DNA from: Reticulitermes speratus
Lineage: Eukaryota; Arthropoda; Insecta; Blattodea; Rhinotermitidae
Direction: 5' to 3'
Length of the DNA stretch: 64,000 nt
Assembly (NCBI GenBank): GCA_021186555.1
Contig: JAJKFL010000003.1
Coordinates: 29,810,908 to 29,874,907 of the forward strand
Part shown: positions 48,068-59,500 of the stretch, one piece after another
Position numbering within the stretch: the stretch's first letter is position 1
Layout of the letters: each line of letters begins with the position of its first letter
The notes under the pieces: generated by a model
What the model was told of the DNA's origin: nothing
Database searches by the model: none
What the model saw: only the letters and a program-made list of their open reading frames with translations
Program-made: the position numbers and the translations under genes

Positions 48068-48262
48068 GAGATCTTCACTCTTCTGGGATTTTACGGAGCA
48101 TAGAATGGCATTTACCAACGTTTCGGGACAAGCTGTCGGTCCCATCTTGAAGGGTCTCCTTGGACTGCTTAACCCTTGAAAATGGGAGCAACAGGTTTTC
48201 CCGAAACATCGGTAACTAACTACCAACCGACGCTGCGTAAAATCCCAAAACAGCGAAGATCT
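48068..48262. repeat. Fold-back element, arms of about 85-90 bp
   Basis: The left arm (48068-48153) begins GAGATCTTCACTCTTCTGGG and ends CATCTTGAAGGG. The right arm (48172-48262), read on the minus strand, begins GAGATCTTCGCTGTTTTGGG and ends CCCATTTTCAAGGG. They share GGGATTTTACG, a central GTTTCGGGA, and the terminal block. Identity is roughly three-quarters with small gaps. Each arm contains a GGGA...TCCC hairpin followed by GAAAC. Confidence 0.82.
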
Positions 48263-48277
48263 CAGAAAGCAATTTCT

Positions 48278-48304
48278 GTCTCTCTCTCTCTCTCTCTCTC
48301 TCTC
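48278..48304. repeat. (TC)n microsatellite
   Basis: About 13 dinucleotide units follow directly after the fold-back element. Confidence 0.95.
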
Positions 48305-48309
48305 ACGCA

Positions 48310-49070
48310 AACACAGCACGGACATATCAACATTCTTGCACAGGCCAACATTTGGCAATGAAAAGTCGGTAACCTATGTGCAGAGTAAATATTGTTGGCA
48401 AAATATACACTTTCCCGTTGCTAGTCTCCTGCAGTAGATTGTCAACGCGCAGCCTAAAAGATAACATTTTAAAGGTAGGCGAAACTTTATTAAACTTGAA
48501 GTTTTCTTAAGGGAACGTATATGAGAGTATTACAGCAAGGGGCAGGAAACTTTTGGGCGGACGAGAGGGGTGAAGGGGTAAGAGAACGAAAATCTTCCTT
48601 GTCTTAACAGACACGGATGGAGAAATATACGATGATGGAGGTAAGAAAGAGAGAGAACAACGAAGAAGGAGGGGAGCTCACGAAGAGGTGCTAATATTTT
48701 TGGGAACAACGTTAGTTTACTTGCAAGCTTTACGAAGAAGACGACGGTGGTGGCGGGAAAAGGCACTTCTAGTAGCGGAAATTGTTCCTTCATTTAGCGT
48801 TATCGTCGAGTGCGCACCTTCCCTCACACGTACATAAACCTGATTTATTCCCCGCAACCGGGACTCTTGTGTATAAAGTTCATGGCAGACAGTGGCGGCT
48901 GCGAGCTGGACGTAGCGAAAATAATGACAATGATAGTAATAACAGAACCAACTAAATGTATGGTGCGGGGTCTTAAAAATTACGAGTTGCTCAGCTGGTA
49001 AAAGACCCGAATGTTCTGTACCATGTTGGTAAAGTTATTTTTCTGTGATTAATGACGCAGCACGCTACGA
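48310..49070. other. Unassigned sequence, no gene recognised
   Basis: The 87-codon minus-strand frame at 48530-48793 comes from a purine-rich stretch and is not credible. Confidence 0.5.
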
Positions 49071-49073
49071 AGA

Positions 49074-49170
49074 TGTATGGATATATGGAGGTATACATCC
49101 ACTCATTTTTAACTTCGGCAATAGGTGGAGGGAAGTGTTCGAATTCACGTCTAGGCCGCATTACATCCAT
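49074..49170 (-). mobile_element. SINE S1, 3'-region fragment
   Basis: GTATGGATATATGGAGGTATACATCCACTC, then TTTTTAACTTCGGCAATAGGTGGAGG and a degenerate GGCCGC block follow minus-strand S1 order. The head is absent. Confidence 0.55.
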
Positions 49171-49579
49171 CACAAAGAAGTCTCAGTGGGCCCGACAGGC
49201 CGTCTCGACGCTGTGAAGAAATCAAATTACTTTTTCCCTTCCCTAGAATTGACGCATTTCCTCTTCACCTGCTGTTTACAGCCACGACCACTTCCACATC
49301 TTCACGATCACCTTACATCCCAACCAACGCCAGTGGTTAGGCCTATCTATCCAGCAACAGCGCTGTTCTGTGTCCAGTAAACAGAACAGTAAGGGTTCAT
49401 ACCCACACGTTCTGTTGAATGCACAGTTCCTTATCTCGCAAAAAAAAGCCACAAAATCATTCGGCGTAGTCGGGGTATACCTATCATTCTAGGTTATACA
49501 ACTCATACAACTGGAATGACGGAGTCCTGAAGAAAGCCATGACATCTGTAATGTTCAAGAACGGGCAATTAAGCTCAGA

Positions 49580-49852
49580 ACCTCATACTTCAAGCGGCAA
49601 GCGGTGGTGCAGTTGGTTGAAGCACTGTGCTATAAGCCGGAAGGTCGCGGGTTCGATTATCGAGGTCGACTCAGCCTCTAACAGAAATGAGTACCAGGAA
49701 TATTTCCTGGGGGGTAAAGGCGGCCGGTGCGTAAGGTTGACAACCTTACTACCTTCATGTGCCGATTGTCTTGAAATCTGGGAGTCTCAACCTCCAGGAA
49801 CCCGCAGGGCCTGTCCAGCCCCGTACAGGGATTGCTTCACCTCATACTTCAA
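49580..49852 (+). mobile_element. SINE family S2 with perfect 14-bp target duplication
   Basis: The element body (49594-49838) is bounded by identical ACCTCATACTTCAA at 49580-49593 and 49839-49852. The head has a matching A box (TGGTGCAGTTGG, 49605-49616) and a B-box-like GTTCGATTA (49651-49659). The S2 body follows, without the roughly 55 bp after the B box that the 15371 copy retains. The 3' end stops at GATTGCTTC with no A-rich tail. The unbroken duplication suggests it is one of the younger insertions here. The 108-codon frame across it is an artefact. Confidence 0.92.
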
Positions 49853-49859
49853 ACTGATG

Positions 49860-50235
49860 AAATAAACTAAGAGTGTGTGATGCACAAGCCTCCACTGCAT
49901 GAATCATTTTCAAGTAAAGTTTCCACACTTGCAGAGAAAATGGTTATAGAGAATTAAAAATAAGATAGAGCAGTTATTCTACGCAGAGGAGGGGTGAAAG
50001 GTACTGGGAAAGTTTGTTGATGATAAATTCAAGTTGCAGATATCAGATGTTATGACTTAATGATCTCAACAGTAGGTAGACTTAATCACACGGCCAAGTT
50101 TTCAGACAATTCAGACGACAATGCTATCGAATTAAGAATAAGGAACTAATAAGAACTTCCTGGTTCAGTGCATAATGCACTTTTATGTCAAACACACTTT
50201 CTAAATTATTGCATGGTAATGAATATAAAGGACAC
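49860..50235. other. Unassigned sequence, no gene recognised
   Basis: Nothing supported beyond AT-rich sequence. Confidence 0.5.
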
Positions 50236-50237
50236 TT

Positions 50238-50485
50238 TTTTTTTTCATGGCGCAACATCCCCTACAGGGTCAGGACCTCCTCATTTTCGAGGCTTCACGA
50301 TCACACTCAGACACACAACATTCGGTAGGAATCCTCTGGACGAGTAATCAGCCCGACGCTGAGACTTCTACCTGACAACACTCACAAGAGACAGACATCA
50401 ATGCCCCCGGCAGGATTCGAAACCGCAATCCCAGCAAGCGAGCGGCTGTAGACCCACGCCTTAGACCGCGCGGCCACTGGGATCC
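50238..50485 (-). mobile_element. SINE family S3, uninterrupted copy
   Basis: On the minus strand it starts CCAGTGGCCGCGCGGTCTAAGGCG (from about 50479) with a B-box-like TTTCGAATCC (50422-50413). The middle holds CATTGATGTCTGTCTCTTGTGAG, and it ends AATGAGGAGG...GATGTTGCGCCATG and an A run (50238-50248 read as T on the plus strand). It serves as the intact template that shows where the 8686-9213 copy was interrupted. The 100-codon frame 50348-50650 overlaps it and is an artefact. Confidence 0.82.
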
Positions 50486-50489
50486 GCAT

Positions 50490-51485
50490 ACGACACATGT
50501 ATTGACACAAAGAGGAGTGTGACTTCTAAGCTTCCAGTCTCCTGTCGGGCTCATTTGCCTCAACGTACAGACGACCAAAGAATCCATTCTTATTCGCAAA
50601 AAACATTTCAGGTACTCTGAGCGCCGAAGTGACAAAATCTGACGTGTCACTCAGATGAGGCCAGACATCCTGCCGCAATTCATCGGTTGGTGGTTTAGAC
50701 AGCTACAGTCTTAACATCATCATGAAACGTAGACGGAAGTGGTGATATGGGCTCTGACGTTCTCATGAAATAACTGTCTTCACATGTGCAGACACATGCA
50801 CAGGTACTTCCTTTCGTACCCACGTCACGCATTTGCCATTCGATTACTTAGTGAACTTTTGTGGCGAAAGAAAAATGTCGTCCTCAACAGTTATTAGAAG
50901 GCTGTTGTGTTTCTTCTCTTGGGATCCGTCTACACAACGGCAGAAAATAATCTAATAGTTCCACATGAAGACTGTAAAGCACAGCTCTTCAGACTCTTGA
51001 CATCTATGTAAAAATAATACAATTTTACCAGCTCTATCATGACCGACATAGGAAGAGTCGCAGACTACAGTTTGGAAGGCGACAAACTGTCTTGAAAGCT
51101 CTGTCTTCGGAATAACCTGCTCCAAATTCCATCCTAAAGATGGAGGCAGCAGATTCCTTTGAAACATTGCTACTGTCTGCCAAAGCATAGGGTGTCACGT
51201 ACTAGAATAACATAGTCTTCATAACAGTGATAAGACGAGTAGCGATTAATACGTTACGATGTTTTTGTGTTGCTGTGTATTTAACCCTTTCCAATTACCC
51301 TAGAGTAATAATTATTATCATGACATTCGTTTGAAGCTTGTGTTTTCTAACATGTCGATTCCATTTTCTTTTTAATAGCACTTCTGTGTCTCTTTTTGAC
51401 GTAGTGCAAGGCAACAAGTTATCCCAGACTTTAGAAAATTTTGTTGCATGCTATTTCTTATTTTGATTACATATTCACACGTGTG
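50490..51485. other. Mostly unassigned, solitary fold-back arm
   Basis: Positions 51120-51190 (CCTAAAGATGGAGGCAGCAGATTCCTTTGAAACATTGC) form a single module of the TGAAGATGG...GAAAC type. The overlapping 78-codon minus frame is an artefact of it. Confidence 0.45.
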
Positions 51486-51486
51486 G

Positions 51487-51775
51487 CTGCAGGAATAGCG
51501 TAGTCGGTATACCTATCCTCTACGAGCTGGGCGGACGAGTGTTCGAACCCGGTGGGCGCGAGATTTTCTGGACCCACCCAGACTGGCCCTGAGGCCCACC
51601 CAGCCTTATGTAGAACGGATACTGGGTCTCTTTCTCGGGGGCAGAGCGGCCGGAATGTGGTACTAACCACCCACTACGTTCTAGCGCCGAGGTTGAAATT
51701 GGGTGGAGCTACACCTCTATCTCCAGTGCCTGCTTGGCATGTTACAGGACAGCCTGTACATTTGTTTAGTGTATG
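51487..51775 (+). mobile_element. SINE S1, full copy
   Basis: The A box TAGCGTAGTCGG (51496-51507) and B box GTTCGAACC (51541-51549) are both intact. The S1 body follows: GAGATTTTCTGGACCCACCCAGACTGGCCC, GAACGGATACTGGGTCTCTTTC, GCAGAGCGGCC, GCGCCGAGGTTGAAATTGGG, GGAGCTACACCTCTAT and GTGCCTGCTTGGCATG. The promoter boxes are the best preserved of any S1 copy here. No clear target duplication was found. Confidence 0.85.
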
Positions 51776-52595
51776 CAGGGTCTAATAATAATTTGTCTTT
51801 ATTTCTTTTCTGTGCTGATTGCATAAATGTCCTCATGGTTGTTGATTTAGTACGTATCTAATAAGGAATCCTACTGAACAGTCATCGTTCTTGTCATATT
51901 GATGTTACAAATGTTATATAGCCAAAAAAATGATAGGCCTACTGCTAGTTGTAAGTGTAAATTACATTACGACAAGCAAACTGGCATCTTGTGTAAGCTG
52001 GTTTCAAACACCGAATCATATTCTACGATTTTGATGCTAACATATTACATAAAAGCAACTAAAACTAACACCATCTTCAGTTAAAGTTCAAGTTACTGGA
52101 TGCTCCTACCATTGCTTTCAATATAGGCCCAGTGCTGGAGCACAAGAAGGTGCAATATGATCTCCCCCGCCCCAGACTTCCCCTCACCATAACCCAACAC
52201 ATCATCCTGTTATTTCACGGCCGAACAATAGCCTCAATGGCCACCTCATGCAATGCTATCAGGGATGACCAGCAGCAACAATAAAAGCCACTAAAGAGAA
52301 TATTTTCAAGACACTTTAATCTTAAAACCTGCAGCCCGCGACTTCCCCCTCATCGGCCAAAAGAGAGTAAATCTATATCATTTTATAAGAGTGTCAACAT
52401 CTGTAAATGTACTGATGTGTATTGCATTGGCATGTGGCACTATCAGACTATTGTCCCTGGTGGTGCAGACTCTTCACAAGAAGAAAAGTAGGCCTGTGGC
52501 AGCTTGCGAATGAGTGATGGAATCAGCTCGCGTTACCGTTCAGTTCACAGTGTTACTGAGTGGCGAAGTTTGAATATACGTAAATAAGTACCTAT

Positions 52596-52765
52596 GTATG
52601 TATGTACCGGGTCTCTTTCTTGGGAGTAAAGCGGCCGGGGCGTGGAGTTGACCACCCACCCCCATCTAGTGCCAGAGTTAAAGAAAGAGTAGAGCTGTAC
52701 CTCTATTCCCCCTCTGGGCCTTCATGGCCTGTTCTAGGGAGAACTTTACCTGTACCTTTACGAGG
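52596..52765 (+). mobile_element. SINE S1, 3'-half fragment
   Basis: It starts abruptly at TACCGGGTCTCTTTCTTGGGAGTAAAGCGG and continues through GGCGTGGAGTTGACCACCC, GTTAAAGAAAGAGTAGAGC, GGGCCTTCATGGCCTGTTC and GGGAGAACTTTACC to the tail. A GTATGTATGTA stretch precedes it. It abuts the fold-back at 52766. Confidence 0.8.
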
Positions 52766-53012
52766 TAGACGTAGCTGGTATTTTGGACACTGTCTATCGT
52801 CTGGGACTAAAATCCGCATAGCGTTTCGCAGACTCGATCTGTCTCCGTCTTGAGGTCTAGTGACAGAGGCTAGCTATTTCTCAGAGGCCCAAAAGAGTAG
52901 GTTCTCCCTCCCGGCTTTCCACCTGAAGATGGAGACAGATCTATTCCCAGAAACGCTGTGAATTTTTTTAGCCTCAGACTATGGACAATGCCACAAACAC
53001 CAGTGACGTCTA
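52766..53012. repeat. Fold-back element, arms of about 90 bp
   Basis: The left arm (52766-52860) runs GTAGACGTAGCTGGTATTTTGG to GATCTGTCTCCGTCTTGAGG. The right arm (52922-53012), read on the minus strand, runs TAGACGTCACTGGTGTTTGTGG to GATCTGTCTCCATCTTCAGG. The shared inner block is AGCGTTTC...GATCTGTCTCC. Identity is about three-quarters by eye, with a spacer of about 60 bp. The right arm contains CTGAAGATGG followed by CCCAGAAAC. Confidence 0.8.
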
Positions 53013-53014
53013 TT

Positions 53015-55300
53015 GCAATATACCATCGTCAGAAAGGTTCGCTAGAAGTCTATGTTTGTAACAGTAGTTTCAAGAAAGGAGTAGGGCGGATGTGGTTGTT
53101 CTGACATGATTTCTGCTTTTACTATAATTTCTTTCACAACAGTTAACTCACAACAGTACACAAACTTTTTTTCAGTTACAAACAAATACTTAAGTTGTGA
53201 AAGCCGCGAAGGAAAGAAAATGCTACAAGTAACAACTAGTGACGGACGATGACAGGTTTAACACTCACCATGTGACGAACCTTGCCGCCCGCAAATTACA
53301 GCCACTCGCAGGCTAGTTTGAATTCTATTACTGCTGAAATAAACTAAGAGTCGTATTTCATATATAACTACACTTTTTAATGACTAGTGATTAATGTGTG
53401 ATGATGATGATGATGATGATAATAATAACAATAATAATAATAATAATAATAAGCAGCCTTGTGTCATGTCCATATTTAATGGAAATTACATTTTGTTTGC
53501 ATTTCATGCTGCGGTAATGCAGATATCGAGTACATGGTCTGGTGAGAGGCCACAATAATTAAGATTAACAAAAAAATGACCAAATATTGAGCAGAAAGAT
53601 CTGATGTTCCTATGCAAGGTATCCAGTTCGTAGCATGCATTTTTCCCCTAAAGACAGAATAAGAATCAAGCAGAGAGGATAGGGAACTCAAACAGGTGAT
53701 TTCGAGTGACTGTGTTTTCTGTATCTGTATGTGCGGCCGCAAGATCTTCCTCTTCTTCAGTTGGTATGCAACGTCACATGTTTCAGGTTTGACTATAGGA
53801 GCAATCGCACCCGATGAATGGGAACAGTGAAAATCTGCTTACTTAAACACTTGATGCCTGTACACAAGTCCGAGAACTTCCGTGGTGAGGTATGAATAAT
53901 AATAGTGCTTGCTTTATGGACAAAAGAGTGGAATGATATAACATTACAGATGCTTTGTGTGTCAACATGAAATCTTCACGACAGTCATCACTTCCAATTT
54001 AAATTATATACCATCAACTTGAATAAGAAAACCAGGCAAGGTCGCCCAGACAAGTCGTCGTATACCGTGAAATTCTTTACGCAGTTTTAATGATTTTCTG
54101 AAAACGTGACATCACTTGATCACTCTATCTGTACATCCAAATAACTGCAATTTACAGTTTCTGTAAACGCCAGTCAGCGCCGTAATTTAAACAAAACCTG
54201 TCACAATAAGACAACAGTTACATTTTCTCACCCCTTATCACGGAAGAGACCCTGCTGGGATCCGGCTTTCATTCCTTTATTGAAGAAGGAAGGCCGAGAG
54301 GGGTAAAAAGAAGACATAGGCAACCTACACATACAGAATAGGGCTTTCTCCTCATTCTTTAAGTTCTATTGTTGTGACCCCACAAACGCAAGACACGTGA
54401 CACAGTTGGGAGCGGGGAGGTGAGGAACGTTTTCATTCGCTAACTTGTCTTCAAGTGTTGGGGGGGGGGGGGGGCTGGTTTCAGAAGAAATGATGGTACT
54501 GTGACAATTGCCATGGCTTCCACAAGGAGCGGTGGGTGGGTGAGATGCTTAAAAGAAAAAAAGAATAGGATGAGATATGAGGCCAAAAATGATATCATAT
54601 GGAGTGTGTTAGTTCGTGTGGTTCGCAGTCCCGCTCTGACATGTTTGGAGTCTTTGTTCAGTGTGAATTCATATAGGACAGACTGGAGATATGAAGAGAT
54701 GCCTTAGTGAGAAGGGAAAAAAGTACAAACCACCATGTTCATTTGGAGTTGGTTTAATCTCTTCGCCATCCCATTTATCAAAAAGCGCTTCATCACCTTC
54801 GTAAAATAAAACTGTTTACTGTTTCGGTTAGTAAAGAAATTCAGTAATGGTGCCAGAAAATTTCACATCACTAAAAGAATCTTCATTAAAAACGATGGCG
54901 ACAGTAGGAAATAAATCGTGGAATTCCACAGCAACAGTTACACTTTATATTAACTCACAATTAGCAAACACGCTTCAGAACGAAAGAACAGTCGGGTGAC
55001 TCGGTGATTTTGAAAATTCTACAATGTTTCATCTTACAAGATTCTGTCTACATCTCGGCCCACCTTGCTGAACATAAAGTAACAATTTCGACATGAAACA
55101 GAACCTAACGTGCCAGGCCGGTTTCGACAGACCTCGGTACTGTAGTTAACATTCAGTTCTGTCAAGTATGTCAAGTTCTTTCGGATATGGTTTAGTGCGA
55201 CTCGTTTTAATGGCCATTTCACTTGACGGCCTAAATTAAGTTTTAATAACGCTGAGTCGTGATTCTACTAGCTGAAATTCCGTTATTTAGACATTCTCAA
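53015..55300. other. Unassigned sequence, no gene recognised
   Basis: A (GAT)n to (AAT)n compound microsatellite lies at 53399-53452 and a 14-base G run at about 54461. At 53790-53748 the minus strand reads GAAACATGTGAC and then ACTGAAGAAGAGG, hammerhead-like words in the wrong order. No coding region was recognised. Confidence 0.5.
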
Positions 55301-55302
55301 CG

Positions 55303-55617
55303 TATCACACGTTCAAAAAAGGGTAAAGATAAAGTTTACCCTAGAAGAGGCCATGAAGGGCCACAGGGGGAGTAGAGGTATAGCTCCGATCTTTCTTCAA
55401 CCAGGCACTAGATGTGGGTGGGTGGTCAAAGCCACGCCCCGGCCACTTTACCCCAAGAAAGACACCCGCTACCCATTGTACAGGAGGCTTAGTGGGCCCC
55501 AGTACCGGTTTGGATGGGTGCGGAAAATGTCGCCCCTACCGGGATCCGATCGCCGGACCGTCCAGCCATTAGCCAGTCGCTATACTACGCTATCCCGTCC
55601 CATATCAAACGTTAAAA
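55303..55617 (-). mobile_element. SINE S1, full copy with target duplication
   Basis: The minus-strand S1 body (about 55319-55602) runs from a GGGACGGGATAGCGTAGTATAGCG head, through a B-box-like GATCGGATCCC, to the GGGTAAACTTTATC-type tail. Flanks TATCACACGTTCAAAA (55303-55318) and TATCAAACGTTAAAA (55603-55617) form a target duplication with one substitution and one indel. The A box has lost CGGT bases, so it is unlikely to be transcribed. Confidence 0.85.
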
Positions 55618-55619
55618 GG

Positions 55620-55930
55620 CAGTAATAAATGTACACAGGCAATTTATAAGTACAAACATTTATACGAAACGTATCTTCTTCCAACGACTCATCACAAGAC
55701 GTTTACATTCGCGTGGGCCCCAGCTGGGAACGGGATTTTTGGTAAATGTAGTCCGTAATTCACATGTACATGTCACTCTCAGCCATAAAACGCATACAGG
55801 AATCACCAATGACTCTTCAACGATCACAATGTTTACTATAATCACTGCCGCTGAATTTGATGTCTGGGCGGCCCATGGGTGCGCGGCAACTACCATCTTC
55901 AGTCAGCATTTGATCAGCTAATGTTACCTC
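55620..55930. other. Unassigned sequence, no gene recognised
   Basis: Only short unrecognised frames before the tandem array begins. Confidence 0.5.
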
Positions 55931-55935
55931 ACACG

Positions 55936-56560
55936 AAGGCCTGCTCTTTGCATATCCCTTGCGTGCACGCTGCTCTTCATCCATCCCTCATTCAGGCCTT
56001 CTCTTTACCCAACTCTATCACAAAGGCCTGCTCTTTGCATATCCCTTGCATGCACGCTGCTCTTCATCCATCCCTCATTCAGGCCTTCTCTTTACCCAAC
56101 TCTATCACAAAGGCCTGCTCTTTGCATATCCCTTGCATGCACGCTGCTCTTCATCCAACCCTCATTCAGGCCTTCTCTTTACCCAACTCTATCACAAAGG
56201 CCTGCTCTTTGCATATCCCTTGCATGCACGCTGCTCTTCATCCAACCCTCATTCAGGCCTTCTCTTTACCCAACTCTATCACAAAGGCCTGCTCTTTGCA
56301 TATCCCTTGCATGCACGCTGCTCTTCATCCAACCCTCATTCAGGCCTTCTCTTTACCCAACTCTATCACAAAGGCCTGCTCTTTGCATATCCCTTGCATG
56401 CACGCTGCTCTTCATCCATCCCTCATTCAGGCCTTCTCTTTACCCAACTCTATCACAAGGCCTGCTCCGTACTCACCTACCGCATGCAAGCCTTCTCTTC
56501 AACCATCTCTCACATCCAGGTTTGCTTTTTTATCGAGCTCTCTCTTACGTAGGCCTACTG
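55936..56560. repeat. 87-bp tandem repeat built from 29-bp subunits
   Basis: Six near-identical units start at 55936, 56023, 56110, 56197, 56284 and 56371 (the last is one base short). Diverged 29-bp pieces follow to about 56560. Each unit splits into three related 29-bp subunits that share a GGCCTGCTCTT or GGCCTTCTCTT start (GCTGCTCTT in the middle one). Because 87 is 3 times 29 codons and no stop occurs, the array stays open in two frames (55879-56604, 241 codons; 55959-56552, 197 codons). Nothing suggests translation. Confidence 0.93.
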
Positions 56561-56569
56561 TTTACCCAT

Positions 56570-59500
56570 ATCTCGAATACTTCATATGGGCAGTGAAAGT
56601 GTGAAAATAAAGTATGTAGCTGCCTACCCGATTAGGTGCTAGATTTTAATACATGGTCCATAAATCTAACACATTCATAGAAAAGTCTTCAAAATTTCGA
56701 CAGGTGAATTCCAGTCGAGTATTTCTGTACCGGTATTAGTTCAAGACTGCAGGCTCACTTCCCGTTCGAATGTGTTATCTGCGTTTTGCCAAAAGTTCAC
56801 AAACTGCAGTAACAATAACCGGGTACTCAGACATGTTTCGTCACGCACTGACCTGCGCTCCTGTTCCTTCTTTAACTTTTGTTGTCTGCATGCATAGAAC
56901 TTATCTGTTGGGCTACATACGGCCCCACTTGTAGTGCGTCCGCCAGCAACAAATTTAAAAACATAAGGAAAGAATCTTTCTGAAAAAGCTTATACTTTAC
57001 AGACCCCCCATATGCCCATAGAACTGTACAATACTACATTTTGAGGCTTGAATTCGTGTAAGTTATACATAAAAGTTCAGTGCGTACCGTACACAGAACA
57101 CAGCCCTTGTCCATTATGAAGACCAATCGGTTAATGCCGTTTGGGATAGTAGCAGATATCTATTATGAGAATCAAATGAACGCATGAATATGCTGTGTTG
57201 CAAAATGCAGAAGTTCTTCATTTAATTGGTACAGAGTTACAAATGAACTTCACAGGGTAATTAAAGGTTCGAGATGCTTTTAGCTAGATATTAAAGTGCC
57301 GCCAACAGAAAATGGCCAAGAACGACAGCCACATTTGACGTTAGTCAGAATACTAAGCCAGAATTGCACAACTGTACTTGTCTGTCACCCACCTTCCTCG
57401 GCACAATACGAGCACATCTGCTTCCGGGCCCTTAGGTCTTTGCGCGCAAGCACACAGACAAAATAACGTTAACCTTCAGCCGTTCTTAGAGCGGCAGTGC
57501 CATTCACTGTTATTGTGGGGAAAATTAACGACTAGCCAACAGAAATAAGTTCACGAAATTAAGTGCACACATGCTTATTTGTGTATAAATACAACCTTAA
57601 GAAAGAAGGACGAAGCTTCGAATAGAGATGTGGACCATTCAACGTGCGTAGTTTTTTGGCAGGTTGTTTTATTGTGAATTGCTCCGTTTGAAAATGTTAC
57701 TTCTCGATGATAGAGAATCTCCCTTGTCCTCATAAAGAGAAAGAGAGAATGCTGTCAAGAGGAAAGAGGAGCCGCCTTTTCTCTGTTACATAAATTAGGG
57801 TCTCTCAGTGCAGTCACGAAGAATTCATGAGGCTTAGTCTGTTTTCCTTACGGTGATTTCATAAGCGTCGGACTGGTTTCGCTTCAAGGTACAAATATAA
57901 ACACATCACATGGCGGTCTAAGACACGAAAAGGAATCAATGGCATCGACTAAGCCCTCTTGGCAACGATAAGAGGTATTTTGTATTTTATTATGTGCAAC
58001 AAGTAGATAATGCAAAATTCAATACTTCTACAAGTCACAATATTTGGGTATTAGCGTACCATAAAATTAGCCACAGGCTATTTGAGGTATCCCAAATGTC
58101 ACAAAGTCTGATAAATATATGCACAGTTTTAATAAATTACGTAATACACTTTCCTCTCTCCACGCCTTTTACACTTCCACGTTCGGAGGCATAAGTGTGG
58201 GGAAAATACCAAATAGAAAGAAGATAAACTTCGTGAAATGTTGGTGGTGGTACAACAGCATGACGGACCGTAGCGCGTGCGGTCAGATGCGGAGAGGTGC
58301 GGCACGGGGAAGTGTCCGAAGAAAAATCGTCTTAATGTATCTTCGGGAGCTCAACCGAGAAGGGCCAATTGGAAAATGCAGAATGATGACTATGCTTTGT
58401 ATTTCCACTTAGCTAACTGAAAAGTACACGCACAGAAATACAGCTATAAGAAAACAGAAGGCGTATTATTAGCAATTCTTTCAACTGCGAAGTGCCGTGA
58501 AGTAGTACGAAAAATCGAAATTTAAAAACAAATTCCTGCCACGTCTTTTGCTCTCAAAGCAAACTAGGACAATAAAATAATTAATAAATATTCATAAACG
58601 TGAAGCAGCATGCATCTCGTTAAACATTTCCATGACTCTCAAGAGATATCTCACTTATAAACACGGAATGAAATACTGAACTTATATGGCGTTTGAGACG
58701 ATCAGTAGACGAAATGTGTCCTGTAATGTGTCAACAGTAGAAATTAGAAGTTACAGCGTAAATATACGCTACTAATACACTAGAAATAGGGTTAATTAAA
58801 TAAAAACCAGCATGGAAAACGTGTCCAAGAGGACAGTACTGTTGCAACGACAGTGACAACACTTTGCACTGGTAACTGCTGAAGTAAATTTGGCAAAAAT
58901 CAGGGAGAAGCCTCGCAATCCCTAGTGCAGTGAGCGGGCCGTTCGCTTCACCGATTGGAACAGTCCGATCCCCCATCAAGGAACACCTACTGCTTGCCAC
59001 AGTTAGGCTTTGGAAAACATTGAACCAAGCTGGGATCCACGGATATCAAGGCAGGTGTAATATAATATTCTGTGCGTATTACCAAAGTTATCTGCATGAT
59101 GCGCATACCAAGAGATCACGAATTTAAATCTTCCTACAGTTTAATCAGCCGCAGCGATCAAGCACATTAAATTCAGGAAATGTTTAATACGATCCAGTCA
59201 GAATAATTTGTCTCTTGTAACCTATATAACAACCTAAATATTAAATAAAATAGACTGTTACTTTACGTTGTGTGTTTAATTTGGTCTCTCACATTCCTGT
59301 ATGAACTACGTAAATGTGTTTGAGAGCAGTCAGAAGAGAATATATGCTGTTGTGAGACATAACGAGAGAAAAATGGAAAAGTACTGCAAAATGGGGAGCT
59401 TCATCGTTTGTACGCCTACTCTGTATTTAACTGAGAAGAAATTAATAAGAGAACGAAAAAGGTGAAAAATAAAAAAAGGTTCATAAATTTTACGCTTCAT

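Noticed and set aside
53748-53790. Hammerhead motif on minus strand (GAAACATGTGAC then CTGAAGA)
   Set aside because: The order of conserved blocks is wrong for a single hammerhead and no stem II links core to GAAAC. A circularly permuted reading would need a tandem copy that is not present.
55879-56604. 241-codon open frame, the longest in the window
   Set aside because: It is the 87-bp tandem array. The period is a multiple of three and stop-free, and a second frame is open as well, so openness carries no coding signal.
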